A stretch of 64,000 nt of DNA from Ascarosepion bandense. Its lineage: Eukaryota; Mollusca; Cephalopoda; Sepiida; Sepiidae. The position numbers and the translations under genes were made by a program. Positions 36,361 to 49,946 of the stretch are shown piece after piece. The DNA is taken from the NCBI GenBank assembly GCA_037127315.1, contig JBBBDQ010001028.1, positions 2,532,001-2,596,000 on the forward strand, written 5' to 3'. Positions within the stretch are counted from its first letter, which is position 1. Every line of letters begins with the position of its first letter. Under the pieces are notes generated by a model. The model did not search any database. It saw only the letters and a list, made by a program, of their open reading frames with translations, and was not told the origin of the DNA.

Positions 36361-36836
36361 ATTATATATAATATATTGTACCTATTCTTTCCTCCTGTTT
36401 CCTTTTCTTTTTTTAAAAATATATATAACTTTTCCTTGTCTTTCTCCATCTGAAGCTGTCATCTCGACTACTGAATATTTTTTCATGTCTTATTTCTTCG
36501 TTAAATTTTCCCAGTCTGCCTCATTTGTCCTTTCTTTTTCCTTTCCCCCCACCCTTTCTTTTAATTTCCCCACACTTCTTATTCCTGTGACATGTTTAAT
36601 TTTTGATTCTTTAATACAAACGTAATCTAAAAGTCTTCTTCTAATATCGAGTCGTGAATCTCTGTCTCTACCCCTTTTATATGTCTGGACGACAAAGTTT
36701 AAATAATTTTTTTTCTTTCGTAATCCTCCCTACGTTTTTTTTCCTTTTAACTTACTGTATATGTATAAGTTTTAGGGCTCCTGCCAGTATGTGAATTTTT
36801 TAACTATATTTGAAATAAATAATTTTTGTTTTTGAT
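36361..36836. other. Pyrimidine-rich DNA, possibly a PLE 3' flank
   Basis: The plus strand is rich in T and C from about 36380 to 36750. Similar pyrimidine-rich sequence follows the PLE coding end at 57540-57600, so it may be a PLE 3' untranslated region leading to the hammerhead at 36842; this is inference only. Confidence 0.35.
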
Positions 36837-36945
36837 CGCTGCTGATGAAGCGAGAATTTTCTCGCTGAAATAGCTATTCAACGGAATGTAAATTTAGGAA
36901 TTTATTGATATAATATACATATTTGACTCTTAAAACTTGATAATA
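36837..36945 (+). ncRNA. Hammerhead ribozyme fold, copy 1 of the AGCGAG family
   Basis: Core order: CTGATGA (36842-36848), a perfect 7-bp helix II (36849-36855 with 36860-36866, loop attt), GAAA (36867-36870), and a minimal helix III (A-T and T-A pairs closing loop AGCT) ending in the NUH triplet ATT at 36876-36878. Helix I flanks pair weakly: TG/CA plus GC-rich contacts separated by a mismatch. The layout matches the type I hammerheads with very short helix III reported in Penelope-like elements. The following 65 bp also match the region after the second copy at 63884. Ribozyme activity is predicted, not shown; the weak helix I may reduce it. Confidence 0.65.
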
Positions 36946-38657
36946 TTATATAAATCCATAGTTTTCAAGGTAGTATGTTCTTTTAGACGGCGCACACAGA
37001 AGCCATTCAACGCTGGTATTTAACGCATAGGCAGGGGAAGACGGTATTATTGCAAATATTAATAGCAACGAAAAGATTTGAATTTAAACTCGGCGCGCAG
37101 ACTGCAGATTATCTGCGCCGATAATCGTTACTCTATCAGTAGGGTTTTATCTTTAAATAAGCATTAATTTTGGTCATGATTTGTGTGGCATTGAATTTTA
37201 CACAGTTTATGAAATTCTATTTGTCGTACTCAGTATGCATTGAATGACTTTGGCATAACGAATTCATTCCACATCTGCTAGTGTTGTTAGCCATATTTGT
37301 TATTTCATAAGAAAAGAATGCCTTAACTTGTCCTTTTCAGCTTTGCTTTCTTGCTTTCCTTTATTCATGACGGAGAAATGTATGACGGGACTATCTAAAC
37401 TATTAAAGTGATTTTGCATTATTCCTTTTTACATTGCACTCTTAGAATCCACTCTCGATGTATTCAGTGAGTTATGATTCATAATTGGATCCTATTTCTG
37501 CATGAAATGATCTGCCCCTTTCCGAATCATCAATATTTTCCTCTCACGTGATGAATAGTTTGTGATAGGTTTCAGAAAAATGGGCTGAATGTTGTTATAC
37601 AAATAAAATCAATGTATTAACTATTTCGACCAACCTGGTGCATTACATATTCTACAGAATGTTAATGATTTTCTCTATTTTTTTCTTTTTACTGCATATG
37701 TTTTTTTTCATTCAATTCGATTTAAATGACCCAAGCAACTTGTATGCCCTGAAGCGACGCAGACTTTTGAATTGCTTTTTCTTAAACATTTTGACATGAA
37801 AACGAAGAGACAGTTTTTTCATCATATCATCTGAAAAGCTTTTATTTCAGAGCACCAGCGGAGGGAAAATTATTGAAGTCAACTAAAATGAAAGAAACTT
37901 TTACGAAAAGAAAAGTATTCGTATTGACGGATATCTTGGTTTTCAACAGTAGGAGTTTGACAATTTTTTATGATTCGTTCACTCTCTTTAGACACGGATT
38001 TCCCTTCGCTAATTCCCAAATCCACAGCCTGTATGATGAAGAGTTTTTATGAGTGTCAGAAACGTAGATTTTAAGACAGATTACGAGTAAGAAAAATAAA
38101 AATCTTTCAGAATGTTATGTGATAAATCAGATTAACGCGAATATGATATTAATAGGTTTTATTTATTGAGAATAAACGTATTTAAAAGTCACACACACAC
38201 AAGCATACACAAACATGCACATTTGTTTCTTAATGGCATGGGAAATGGAATCGATTAGAAGTGTGTTCAACGTGGTGCTGTATTCTTGGGAAAGGCACGA
38301 AAGCATTTGTCCTCATCCGAATCATCAGTCTGGTCTTCCTGGGTGTGGGATATAAACACCTTCGTCATAGACTAATGGAGCATTAAGTCTTTCATTAATC
38401 GCCACGTCTTGTTTTGGAGAAAATGTTATCGGTCTAAACAAGTGATCTTAGGTTAAACAAAGCTTTGTGAGTGATTTTGGGTAGGCGTATTTTTTAAATC
38501 CTTCGATGTTAGCATGAAGTCACTAGTCATCGTGGCCGAGAGTTTCAGCGTACTGGGCCTATTCAAATTGATGATAGTGCCAGATTATGCGAAACTCTAA
38601 TGTCTGCTCTGCATAGATGCAGTATCGGCTGGGTGTTGAACAAACACGGATGTGCCT

Positions 38658-38699
<42 letters not shown>

Positions 38700-40270
38700 G
38701 TATATACGTATAGCATCGTAGAAATACACTGACCTTTATCCGTTGTGAGTTATTATAAACATCGGCTAGGCTGATCATGGCAAAGAGAATTGTCAGTGTC
38801 CGAACGGGGCATGATAGTAGATGTGTTGTGGATCCGTGTGAGGAACCACAAAAAATAATGAACAACAAAACAGATATTTAAGATAGAAAAATACCTTATA
38901 TTGAACGTAAATATAGAAACTTGAACGCAGGTTAGTAATCCAGGAATACGATTAGTAAGGAATATATATATACAAGTCTTTGAAGAGAAGCCGTGCTGGA
39001 AATAGTATATAGGTGTAATATTATTCTGGCGGAGTGGAGCTCAGAGCTATTATGACTTCGAACGCGGTATTCTCAGTGTAACTTCGGTATCTCTCTGTAA
39101 CTTACGGATCAGTCCTCGTTCTCTTTATGCCAGGAATATATGTGTACCCAAGTCGAGTTCATTATCATAGAAAAAGGGGAGATCCCACAACAGGATGCAA
39201 GAAGGATCGCATATCCTATTTTTAAAATTGTTGAATCATTGGACATCTGCAGTGTTACATGTGCCGCGGGAATACCTAATACGAGGCATTACAATCCACT
39301 ATGGATAGCGCATTGTTTGACCAAGGTCCCTTAATGATCGTTATCAGAAGCAACCGACTAGTTACCGTCTGTGGTAACTAGCTATACTGGCTCAAATCTC
39401 ATCCAGAATACAGGAGGTGCCTGATTTATATCTAGCAGATCAGTTCAGCATTTTTTTAACTTACATAGGACTTGAATATCTTCCAGTATCTCCTTTTTAA
39501 CACATAATATCGGACAGCTGGGTTCGTGACATGGCTGATTTTTCACAGTTCTATTTGTTTCGTCCAGATGGTTCACTTCGAGTGTGGTGTAGATGACGTG
39601 AAATCAACAATCGAGTGAGTATGGGACGTAGTGAATAGATCTAGCAAGTTAATTCATCATCGGTCTGCTTAAACACTAATAGCATATACCGTAATAAGAA
39701 ATCATGCCGTATAAAAAAATCCATTAATTACTAAAAAAAAAAAATACTTTGTTTATGTTTCGGGTACGAAAATAAAATCAACAAATATATATTTGGAAAT
39801 GTCGCAGCGAGCGTCATGCTTTTGTCAGATAAAAAAATTGAGCCTTTCTTTATTGAAACAGCTTTCCGAAACTTATTGATACAAATCTAGATGACTGTTT
39901 TCTTAGATTAGAAAGGGAATACAAGTTCTATTGTTGTTCATGTTCTTTCATAAGACGTTCGATCCCTAGACCGGTAGATGTTAACTTCACTGCAAAAAAC
40001 AGAGTTGCTGGTTATTTAAAGTCAAAATATAATTTTATTTTCAGAATTACTATTTTAGAATAACAATAATTTTTCCAAATACAATTTTTTCGAGTCTGAT
40101 GTTCGTACATAAGCTGGCATCCAGCAGTCTTTACATTGCTTAAAGTTTTTGTCGGTAATATTGTATTATTTGTTAACATATTGAGAAATAATAAAAAATC
40201 TCCTTAACAAAGGACCTCAACAAAACGTGTATAAACGAAAACTTGCTGTCCAAATATACTAAAGTCAGAA

Positions 40271-40273
<3 letters not shown>
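36946..40273. other. Unassigned DNA with small structures
   Basis: Contains a (CA)n/(TA)n run at 38659-38698, a perfect 9-bp-arm hairpin at 39358-39381 (ctagttacc, loop gtctgt, ggtaactag), and at about 39845-39795 on the minus strand a decayed hammerhead-like layout (CTGACAA...GACAT). The cttgggaaaggcacgaaag string at about 38286 faintly resembles the SINE central domain. No gene recognised. Confidence 0.4.
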
Positions 40274-40315
<42 letters not shown>

Positions 40316-41090
40316 GTGTATGTGTGTGTGTTTTTGTATGATGGTGTGTGTATGAATATATGGCTTCTGGTAATTACGTTTTTGTCTGCACATCAAATAC
40401 ATTTATAACATTTACCAAAATCTCCAGTTGATTTAATTTGTCTTGAACTACTTTTATTCAAACCTCAGATAGTCTATTTAAAGTAATATAATTCATTTAG
40501 TTAAATCAAATAAAAGCTTCTCTAAAAAATAACTTTTGCGTGCGGTAAATTAGAAAATAGTTTTGTCATTACTTATGTCAAACAGGATTTCTATCCTGAT
40601 TTCTGATTTCCGATGTGCAAAAACATTGAAAACGTTGCAGTAAAAGATGGCTTTTAATTTGAACTGTATTAAAATTGGAAACCTTGATGTTATCATTAAA
40701 AGATCCGGTTTCTCTAGCGGTAAAATAACTTCATCCAAACGAATCAGTCACGGACTTGAGGAAAAGACAGGAGAAAGTAAAGGAATTTCAAGGAAGCTTT
40801 TAATCCCTAGGTAAATCTATGGTTTAATGACCTGCGTTGATCAGAGATTAAACCAAAAAGAAGAGCGATATATTTGTAACACTCTTCATATTTACGGCAC
40901 GTTTGCATATCTATCTTTTTTTATCTAATATTGATTTAGATTTCTTACATGTTCCTTTCCTTCTCTCTCCGTAACTAGCTAGAGTTTTATATATGCCTCA
41001 ATCTATTCAGAATTATTTATGTATATATTTTTATTTGTGTATCTTATTCTGGTTTATCTTCCTTTTTATCAATCCCTCCTTTTCTCTTTC

Positions 41091-41158
<68 letters not shown>
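40274..41158. repeat. Microsatellites (TA)n and (CA)n with unassigned spacer
   Basis: (TA)n at 40274-40315 with adjacent (TG)n, and an uninterrupted (CA)n of more than 30 units at 41092-41158. The spacer has no recognised content. Confidence 0.85.
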
Positions 41159-41159
<1 letters not shown>

Positions 41160-41419
41160 ATGTATATATATTCCTAAAAATGAATGAATTTAATTTATAA
41201 TCCCAAATTTTTATTCTTTCAAACGTTATTTAGCGGATACTCGTATTTGAAATAGACGCCCAATTTTCATTTTTATTTTAAGCAGTATTACTACATTTAT
41301 TCTATAAATCTTAATTTTATTCATTAAGATATCTTGAATGTGCAGGCCGATAGATGGAATACACACTCTTTAAAATAATAATGTCGTGTCTATTTGAAAT
41401 ATGAGTATCCAATATAATA

Positions 41420-41580
41420 ATATTTAGATTTATATTCACTTTCTGTCAAATACCCCTGAAAAAGTTATAAATCTCTTTCTTTTCCATTCAGCTATGGGAT
41501 AATAGTAGGGTAGAATCGGCTCTTCAGCCTTGATTAGGAAGTTGTCTTGGAGAAGGACAAGTACGGTTGGCATAGAGCTA
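41420..41580 (+). mobile_element. Diverged SINE fragment, copy 3
   Basis: The stretch attcactttctgtcaaatacc, then aaagttataaatctc, then cattcagctatgggataatag, then gaatcggctcttcagccttg follows the same order as the middle of the SINE at 17127-17426. The tRNA-like head with A and B boxes is not recognisable, so the copy is 5' truncated or too decayed. Confidence 0.6.
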
Positions 41581-41689
41581 GCAACTTTATCTACGAGAAC
41601 CAAGCGTCAACGACTAGCATTTTCTGGCTGTGGCCCTATACTCTATAGAGCAGTGTACTGGATTTGAGTGAATGAGTGAGTGTGTGTGT

Positions 41690-41709
41690 ACACGCGCACT
41701 CACTGACAC

Positions 41710-41745
<36 letters not shown>

Positions 41746-41770
41746 ATACACACACACATATATACATACA

Positions 41771-41800
<30 letters not shown>
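41690..41800. repeat. (CA)n then (CATA)n microsatellite
   Basis: CA-rich tract (about 41702-41760) followed by about nine CATA units to 41800. Minus-strand frame 41614-41799 derives from it. Confidence 0.9.
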
Positions 41801-41801
<1 letters not shown>

Positions 41802-42528
41802 TTATATAATTTTCTTTGTGTGCATATGAAGTGTTAGTATACCTAAAAAGTTTTGATCCTTAATATCATATTTATACGAGAATATGAAATGTAATTTGTC
41901 TTCAAACTCAATCACGACTTCAAACATACCTGTCAAACCTCAGAAACATCTTAACCTTTCGATTAAAAACGACGGTGAATATGTTGAACTTTAACATTGT
42001 TATTAGTAAATCTAATATATTTTAAATAATTTTCCTTTCATTTGAAGTTCATTTAATAATTTATCTTTTACAGAAAATTAAAAACTAAACTACACAAATA
42101 TTTTATATTGAATACATACATATAGTTGTATGTTTGTGTTTCATTTGTCAGTTTCTTTTGTTTTATGAGAATAAGTCTTTGATCTATGGTAAGAATTCAT
42201 GTTAGAAAAAACTTATTCGTTGGCAAAAATATTTGCGCAGTTGACATTTATATCTGGTTAGTATTGCCGAAAGATTGTATAAAATCGATTCTGGAGGAAT
42301 GTCGAACAAGATTGTCAATATTACTTATTCTGATTTATCTGGAATTGAATCCTGACTATAAATGCTGGAGTTAAAATTGCGGATTAAGTCGGATTCCGAC
42401 TGCAAATCGCCCTAGTGTTCGGTTAACACAATGCAATTGTCATTACTTAGTTATCATCTTTTGAGAGGAATTTACAATATATTAAAACATGGAGTAATTA
42501 GCTTTCTAACAAGATATATATGAACAAT

Positions 42529-42530
<2 letters not shown>

Positions 42531-42582
<52 letters not shown>

Positions 42583-42590
42583 TGAACAAT

Positions 42591-42654
<64 letters not shown>
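42531..42654. repeat. (GATA)n arrays in two blocks
   Basis: Two GATA blocks (about 42531-42581 and 42593-42654) separated by the 11-bp sequence tgaacaattag, which also precedes the first block. The flank itself was therefore duplicated along with the array. Confidence 0.95.
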
Positions 42655-42656
<2 letters not shown>

Positions 42657-43137
42657 TTAAAATAGAAATGGTCAAGTGAGTGAAAATCTGCTTTCAAACT
42701 GCAGGATTTAAACAGAACGCTATAGTTGATTGTTATCAGCAAGAGCAACTACCCCAACCACCAATTAGATGTATAACGTATTTGCATATGCATAGTTAGA
42801 TGCACGTTTATTTTTATCTGTTAGCCTGAATTTAGGCGAGGAACATCGAATGTTGTTGAGAGTGTAGTGATCCAAAGCTTACTTAACCTTCTTGGCTAAT
42901 TTACTTGTAGGATTGAGAAAGGTTGTTTCGATCGTGGATTAGTGGGTGATCCAGGTCAGAGTTTATCCGCTGCAAGCCGGTTGTTTAATCCCTTTGGACT
43001 TGGGAGAATGTTACGCAATTCGTCTTCAAATATCCAAACACTTTAAAGCCGGCTTCTGTTCATCCGAAAATTCTTTGAGAGGCAAGAGATAATGGAAAGA
43101 TCAACTGAAATATTACATATGTTTATGTGTGTATTCA

Positions 43138-43182
<45 letters not shown>

Positions 43183-44499
43183 CACTCACACACAACATAT
43201 TAGCTATCTTCCCTCCTTATTTTTGAGTTTGATCCTCACACGCTCTCCTCTTCTGTGAACTGTGATAAAATTCTATGAAATGCATGTCACATGTCACCAT
43301 GAGTTAATGGTTAACGAGCTAGTTTTGTTGACCATTACTAGTGAGAAGTGAATTTGGTTCTCACTCTTTTTGGCTCGTTGCCCACAGAACGAGTACCAAG
43401 TTAAAATAAACATTCGCGGGGTGCAGAGAAATTCTTTAGTTAACCCATTTTTTACCAAACGTGAAAAACTGTCATTTTTTTCGTAAAGAAGGATGCTTGA
43501 TCAGCACTCCCTAATTTATTTGCATCTAAAAATAAGCATATTTCTATAAGTCTACCTATTTCGCTCACTCTTGTATATTCACACATATTTCTGTATTTAC
43601 GAATATTACTCCCATCATTTTATATATGTGGGTGTGATGTATGTAGTATAATTGCGTCTGTGTGTATTTCTGTATGTAAGTAGGGAGACTCCAAACATAG
43701 GATCATGCAACATATGCTGATTGTTAACGAAAATTCCATGAATATGTCTTTCTAATTTACCAGTACGTGACTGCGCATGTCAATTTCATAGCCTTTACTT
43801 AATTTCGCCGTATTTGTTGAATAAACTCTCAGGGATGCAAATTCTGTGTTTTATGCTTGTTCATTTTTTGTTTTTATGATTCGTTCGGGAATTTTTATAG
43901 CTTTCCTTTTTTCTGTTTCCAGCAAATTATTTCCGTTTGTGTTCTATCAGTTCAAAGTTGAATTTTGAAAATATCTCGAAATGCGAAATATTCCACGGGA
44001 AATGACGCTAAGTCGTTTAAATGGCATATAACAAAAACTTTAAAATGGGAATATATATTCCGATTTCAGATAGAGACGAAAAACGAGCCTCTGTAACTTG
44101 CCATTAAAGCTTCTGGTTTCATCATCATGTCTCTCGACTGCTTCAATCATCGGGGTGAGGGTGGGTCTAAAGGCAGAAGAAATAAACAGTTTTCTCCAAG
44201 AAAATACGTTGGTGTGGCTCTCAGAAGTTTCGGTATTGTCACGCCCGTCTACTCATTTGATATTGTTTGATTATCTCTTGTGTTACCATCCTTGCTTGTC
44301 TCCGCTTTCAACAGTGTCTTGCCTTTTTGTTTAACCACTCATAAATACGAAAAATTGAAAATATTCCTGATGAAGTTATCTTAAAATAAGTAAATACAAT
44401 CGAGAACTAAACTAAATCCTGGAATCTTGCAGCATTTGACATTTTAGCACAACAGCTCACATACCACAAACTATACAATTTATAAAATAACTAAAAGTC
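42655..44499. other. Unassigned DNA with (CTAT)n at 43140-43181
   Basis: A CTAT tetranucleotide run of about ten units lies at 43140-43181. A 78-codon frame at 44098-44334 has no recognisable motif. The CTGATGA heptamer at 44367 lacks a helix II and a GAAA partner. Confidence 0.45.
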
Positions 44500-45240
44500 C
44501 TGTCATGATTTATTATCAGCGGGCACATAAGCAGGTGATACCGTGTTGATGGCAAACACAGAAATAAAACTGAAGAGACCCCTAGGCAATGAAGTAAAGA
44601 TAAGCAAGAATAAAGAATGAATCACCAATTGTAAGACAATCTAAGCAAACAGCCCAAGATATAGACTCTTGACATCAAAATCAAGCAAATAAAGAAACGT
44701 AATTATCTAGCAATGGTTTTAACAGATATGAAAAAATGATGCATCGAAATCCGAATTGCAATAATAAAATATGTTTTTCAAAAACTAAATGTAGTAAGGA
44801 AGAGGAAAATTTTATTAGAGACAAAGAAAAGAATGCTGACATGCTATTTGATACTAAACATTTTATATGTCAGTGAAAGCTGTAAAATTTTCTCATAGAT
44901 GAAAAGACTTTATACAACGGAGATGTTATTCTACAGAAGGATGCAGAGAACATCATGAACGAAGCATGAAAGTTTTAAGGAACATGGAAACTAAAAGAAA
45001 TATATATACTTGGAAACAGCCGGTTGAAATGTCTGGTAAACACCATGAAAGAAGGCTTGGAAAATTTGACACTGACAAGATATAATGACAAGACAGCGGG
45101 GAAAAACAAGTAAACAATATGAGCTTGTATAAATGACTTGCAGAACAGGGACTGGGAAAGGTAAGAAAAATCTTACTAAGAACTACAAAGGATATGAAGG
45201 TGTGGAGGACAATGATTGTTTATGCTCCGATGAAATGCAG
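44500..45240 (+). pseudogene. LINE copy 5, degraded RT end and C-terminal region
   Basis: Follows the same order as LINE copies at 6310 and 14570: GDTVLMANTEIKLK (about 44537-44580, the residues after YAD of the RT box), then VFQKLNVVRKRKILLETKKRMLTCY (about 44775-44850), then TEMLFYRRMQRT (about 44915-44950), then a region equivalent to the GLENLxLT segment (about 45055-45080). Stops and frameshifts are frequent. The endonuclease and most of RT are missing. Confidence 0.7.
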
Positions 45241-45373
45241 AGGGGAAAGTAGCTGCTCACGTAGCTTCTACTAAAAAAAAGAAATTGATTTTATCTAATC
45301 TTGTAGGAATTAATTCTTGATTTTCGAGATAATCACCTTTATACACCTAACAAATACTTCAGCTTACTCTTTC

Positions 45374-45378
<5 letters not shown>

Positions 45379-45436
<58 letters not shown>
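45379..45436. repeat. (TA)n microsatellite
   Basis: Uninterrupted TA run of about 29 units. Confidence 0.95.
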
Positions 45437-45438
<2 letters not shown>

Positions 45439-45627
45439 TCACGATGAAAATATAAAATTATATATATACTTGTGAAATTACTTATCGTCCCTATTATTAG
45501 AGTATTGCATTTTCAGTTTATATATTACTTCTAGTGAAAATAATTTCGCAAATTATTTATATGCCGGCCGGTCGACTAAAGTGGGAAGATTTTTAAATAA
45601 ATAGTAATTTTATGCATAAGAGATATG

Positions 45628-45632
<5 letters not shown>

Positions 45633-45700
<68 letters not shown>
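45633..45700. repeat. (CA)n microsatellite
   Basis: Uninterrupted CA run of more than 30 units. The frame at 45612-45896 is an artefact of it. Confidence 0.95.
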
Positions 45701-45701
<1 letters not shown>

Positions 45702-47434
45702 TGTTGTATAATCACAATTATCATTGTCATTTCCATTTCACCTTACAGCTTAATTGTTTGGAAAATGAGACAAACTTCTAAAACTATAAAAGGAGGAATC
45801 GACCTGCTAAATAATATTATTATTAATAATAATATAAAATTTATTTTAATTTATCTTCGTACGCAACACATAGACATGTGTGTGTATTTAAATTAGATTA
45901 AATTCGAAATTAAATTTAAATGTAGATATGAATCAAATAACAAATTAAAAACCTCGTATTTTCGTCTCTTCAAGACCTTAATGGAACTCTTCATAGCCAG
46001 AATCCATAAAATAGACTGATTGCTTTCAACGTCGTATGAAGAATCAGAATAGATTTCTTTCTGAAGAAAAGCTTATTTTAGTTTCGTGTTCTCAAGAAAA
46101 TGATTTCCATTTTTGTCATCTCTGTTTTTGCGAGTAAGCATTGCTTTTACTGTTGCTTCCATATTCAGGAGAAATACTTTCGCTTTTCTACTCGCTGTAA
46201 ATGCCTCTAATTATAAAAGCAATAATGAATTTCTCACTATTTTTATACATCTTACTCTTAGTAACTTCATTAGGTATGCATTATAGCTAATATGAGCGAT
46301 CGTCAATATGCTCTGGGTATCACCCAAAATAGATCTGCCAAGTTGATATTGGGCGGCGGTAATCACTTTAGCATTGACCACTAACTGTCTCCGTCGCAAA
46401 GATGTGCAGGCACAACGGGATCAGGCTTGATTATTGACACTATCATTATTCATTGCAAATAAAACAGTTTCGTCTCTTTGAATATGAATTAGATATAAAT
46501 GTTGTTATTTGAAAGAAACCTCACTTCAATTATGTTTCTGTGGTTGTGAAATTCGGCCTATCTCGCCAAAAGATAAGATTTATTGGATTTTTGAAAGTAG
46601 CATACATAGATTACTAAACTTGGTTGATAGAAGAAACATGTATAGAAAACAAATAGGAAAGATCAGTAACTTTGATAAAAGAAAAACATAGGTCGAGGTC
46701 CTTTATACAGATTAGAAATGATTAGAATACCATGGAAGGTTCGAAATCTCGAAACTAACACTCATTTAACAGTAAATTTCCAATATATATTTCAAATCAA
46801 GCTTTGATTGTAATAACTCACGCAAAGAAGAAATGTCAATATTGTATACAGATCATGGCTCTCATGATTTCTAATACTAATTGATTAGAAGTGTTTTTAG
46901 CAAGTTTTTTAACTACCGTATATATCCTGTTCGTTGTCACAAATTTGCTTACCCTTTTTCTGATCTTAACAAGTTTGGCATATCTTATCGGTTGACGTGT
47001 AAATCTATTCATAAGCATGAGTAGCATCATGGCCAGGTGCCGAATTTATTTTAAGCTTGAAGAATAAGCACGCTAAGACGAGATGGGAGACATCTCTAGA
47101 TACTTGAGAATGTCCTTAATCACAGGCTGTCGAAGCGGACTTTGTTACTCAACCTGAAGTTATTTCTCACTGCGCTCCACTTGCAATGCGCTGATGTTAT
47201 CAAAACTTGGGTGCTGCTGGTGACCATCTACGGTTGATCTATTGATTGTGTGATAGTGTACAGCACCTCTGTTTGGTATACAAGCTGCTCGGTAGAGAAC
47301 AAGAGGGTTCTCTAAAGGATAATAGAAAATATTCTGTTGTTCGCTGTCATCCTTACAGAAGAACATCTCTAATAAAGAAATTTGGCCTGACATTTCTCAG
47401 AGTCGGTGACCAACCGATCCTATTGTACTGTACT
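45701..47434. other. Unassigned DNA
   Basis: No gene, RNA or repeat family recognised. Frames are at most 77 codons. Confidence 0.4.
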
Positions 47435-47740
47435 GTCAGTCAGTTAAGTGCCATACGTGATACACGCTTTGGGCGATCATGTGTCGAAAGAGATATGACT
47501 GACCGAGCAGAAGATTATCCTGCAGTAGGTTGACATTGCTTTCTGTGCTAGATTGGCTGCTTGCCTAGGCTATAGAACCGAATCTGTCCTGTTATTTAAC
47601 CCATAACTGGATGGAAGAGACGGATTAATACCTTTTCCAAGGGTATTTGTGCGCAAGTGAATGCAAGGAATTCAATTGGAATTCGAACTCAGATCCTCAA
47701 TTTGTCGTTCCTAGTCGATATCCACTGAATCACAACGCAC
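47435..47740 (-). mobile_element. tRNA-related SINE, copy 4 (minus strand)
   Basis: The reverse complement begins gtgcgttgtgattcagtgg at 47740 and carries the SINE central block (reverse of ttccaagggtatttgtgcgc at about 47635) and the 3' ttaactgactgac end at 47435-47447. Same family as 11458, 17127 and 49958. I could not find a convincing target-site duplication. Confidence 0.85.
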
Positions 47741-47832
47741 TTTACAGTCGACATAATAAAAAACAATATACATGCGGAAAATTAAAATTATATAAAATGA
47801 TGACAAATTACACATCGCACTATATAAATATA

Positions 47833-49201
47833 TATGTGTGTGTGCGTATGTGTATTAGAGAGAGAGTGAGGGAGAAAGAGAGTGTGTGTGAAAGAGAGAG
47901 AGAGAGAAAAGGATACAAAGAACGAAGAAAGAAACTGATACAGAAACTAATGTTTTGTAGCTTTGGATAAAGTGTAAAACTCATTTTAGCCACTTGAGAT
48001 ACCAGCTGGACAGCTATATGTGGTTTAACAAATTTAAATACTTGAGTAAAAATCCTATAGAAATATTAGGTTACGCCATACTTTTCGTTTTTGTTTATCA
48101 AATTTATTCTTAAGAAAAGAAAGTACAATTATATTTTTGTTAATATTTACAATTACATGTTACCAGCAAAATTCCAGTTTTGATGGGGAAAAATTAGACT
48201 AATTCTTAAATATTGTTTTTGTGAGAGAAAGATTTCCCTATCAAAGATTTCCCAATGACAACGTTTTGAAGTGATTGGAAAAGATAATCGGTTGATGCAA
48301 GATGAAGGGAATGTGACGAGGAAGATAGAATGGACTATCCAATATGCAAACTTTTTCTTCTGTTATTCTTGCTGCATGTGAATTTGCATTTTCATGGAGG
48401 ATAACAACACAATTTACTATTTAGCAGCCACTACTGTGCAAATACGAAAATATGTTAGTGTAGTTCAAATCTATTCTTAACTGTCACATAATTAGTAGTT
48501 AGAATGGCACATTTGTCATTACAGTTGTACCCCTAAAAGCTGCAATTACGTATGACTAAATCTCATATATTCTTGCATATGAACTCTACTTAAAACGTGA
48601 TCAGCAATATCCATCAATATAAAATGATTTAATTTTCTGAAATATCTATAACATAATATTTGAAATACAAATAATATTTTATCTCCCAGTCCAATAATTA
48701 GAGAATGCTGCTGTGGAGTGCATCAAATCTACAAAAAAGGATTAAGTCAAAAGAAGAAACTCGCCTAAATCCTGAAAAAATGATGCTTTATAAAGGAATT
48801 TTGAAGGCGTTTTCAACACACATAAAAAAAAAAAAAGACAGACTTGGTGAAAGATGAAATAATTTTAAAAAAGCTTGAATATTAACGATGACAGATGAAT
48901 TTATTGATAATGTAATAGGTGCAAACATTTTAGATTGGCAAGATAAGCACGGACGGGCAACTACTGATAGTGAAACACTTTACCAACCGACCCTGAACAA
49001 GCGTGGATAGAAGAGGGAAAAAATGAAACTATATTTAATCCATATCATCACACCACACAGAATATAATACAAGGACATTTTAAGATAATGGGTCTCGGTC
49101 AAATGACGGGCATCAGTGCATAACACGAGCGCTTCTACAATTAATGTAATAGGGTGGATCTTCTCATAAAGTTTCAAGGTCTTTTAGACAGGAGACCAGA
49201 T

Positions 49202-49247
<46 letters not shown>

Positions 49248-49248
49248 T
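47833..49248. other. Unassigned DNA with GA-rich simple repeats
   Basis: GA/GT-rich simple sequence at about 47833-47910 and a (GA)n run at 49203-49248. The spacer between has no recognised content. Confidence 0.55.
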
Positions 49249-49946
49249 TCCCATAAGAAAAATAAAAAAAATAAAATCGTGTCTCAATTCAATGGAAAAG
49301 GGGAACTATTTTAACAACGATTTCACACAAATCTAATTTGAAAGTTAAGCATTTAAGAAAGTCTCTCTTACTCTGTTATCTGACTTCGTGTAATGTTTTC
49401 ATTAGTGTTTCAGTATTGCTTTTGCTTCAAAAAACAGAAAAAGTCAATGAGGTGGGATCAGTGGTTCTTTGAAGTTGCCACCCAAAATCGTGCATCATTC
49501 GTGGCTATTGATGTGTTCGGTCGATGTGTTTGTTTTAATCAACCGGCGTTAATTAATTTCCAGTTCTTCGTTGGGAAACTCAAACGGATGATGTTATTTG
49601 CGTATCTGTCTTTCAGTTTGGAAATGTTTCACACTTATGTGTACGCATTTTGATTAATATATATATATGTGTGTGTGTGTGTGTGTATGTGTGTGTATGT
49701 GTGTGTGTGTGTGCGTGTGTGTGCGTGCGTGCGTGTGTGTATTTCATTAAAAATACTGAAAATATATATTTTTTTTTAACATAGTGTATGTATAAATTGT
49801 ACAAATAATTGATAGTTCCGATCAATTTCCGCTAGCCTTTTAGCCATTTTAAGGAGTTTGGTTATTATGCGACAAACAGCGTATATTTTGGTGATGAAAA
49901 GGAATGTTTATAATTCCTGGAAACAGCCTGTACATTATAGGTGCGT
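49249..49946. other. Unassigned DNA with a (TG)n microsatellite
   Basis: TG-rich simple sequence at about 49661-49740. The 86-codon frame at 49393-49653 has no recognisable domain. Confidence 0.5.

Noticed and set aside
37091..37120. Hairpin cggcg...cgccg
   Set aside because: Imperfect, short, and with no nearby context that suggests a function.
39795..39845. Minus-strand CTGACAA...GACAT layout
   Set aside because: Both core boxes are mutated. It may be an old hammerhead but cannot be supported from one copy.
42531..42654. Regular repeats considered as a CRISPR-like array
   Set aside because: Plain GATA tetranucleotide repeats with no unique spacers, in an animal genome context.
44367..44373. 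CTGATGA heptamer as a hammerhead start
   Set aside because: No complementary helix II and no GAAA within a suitable distance.
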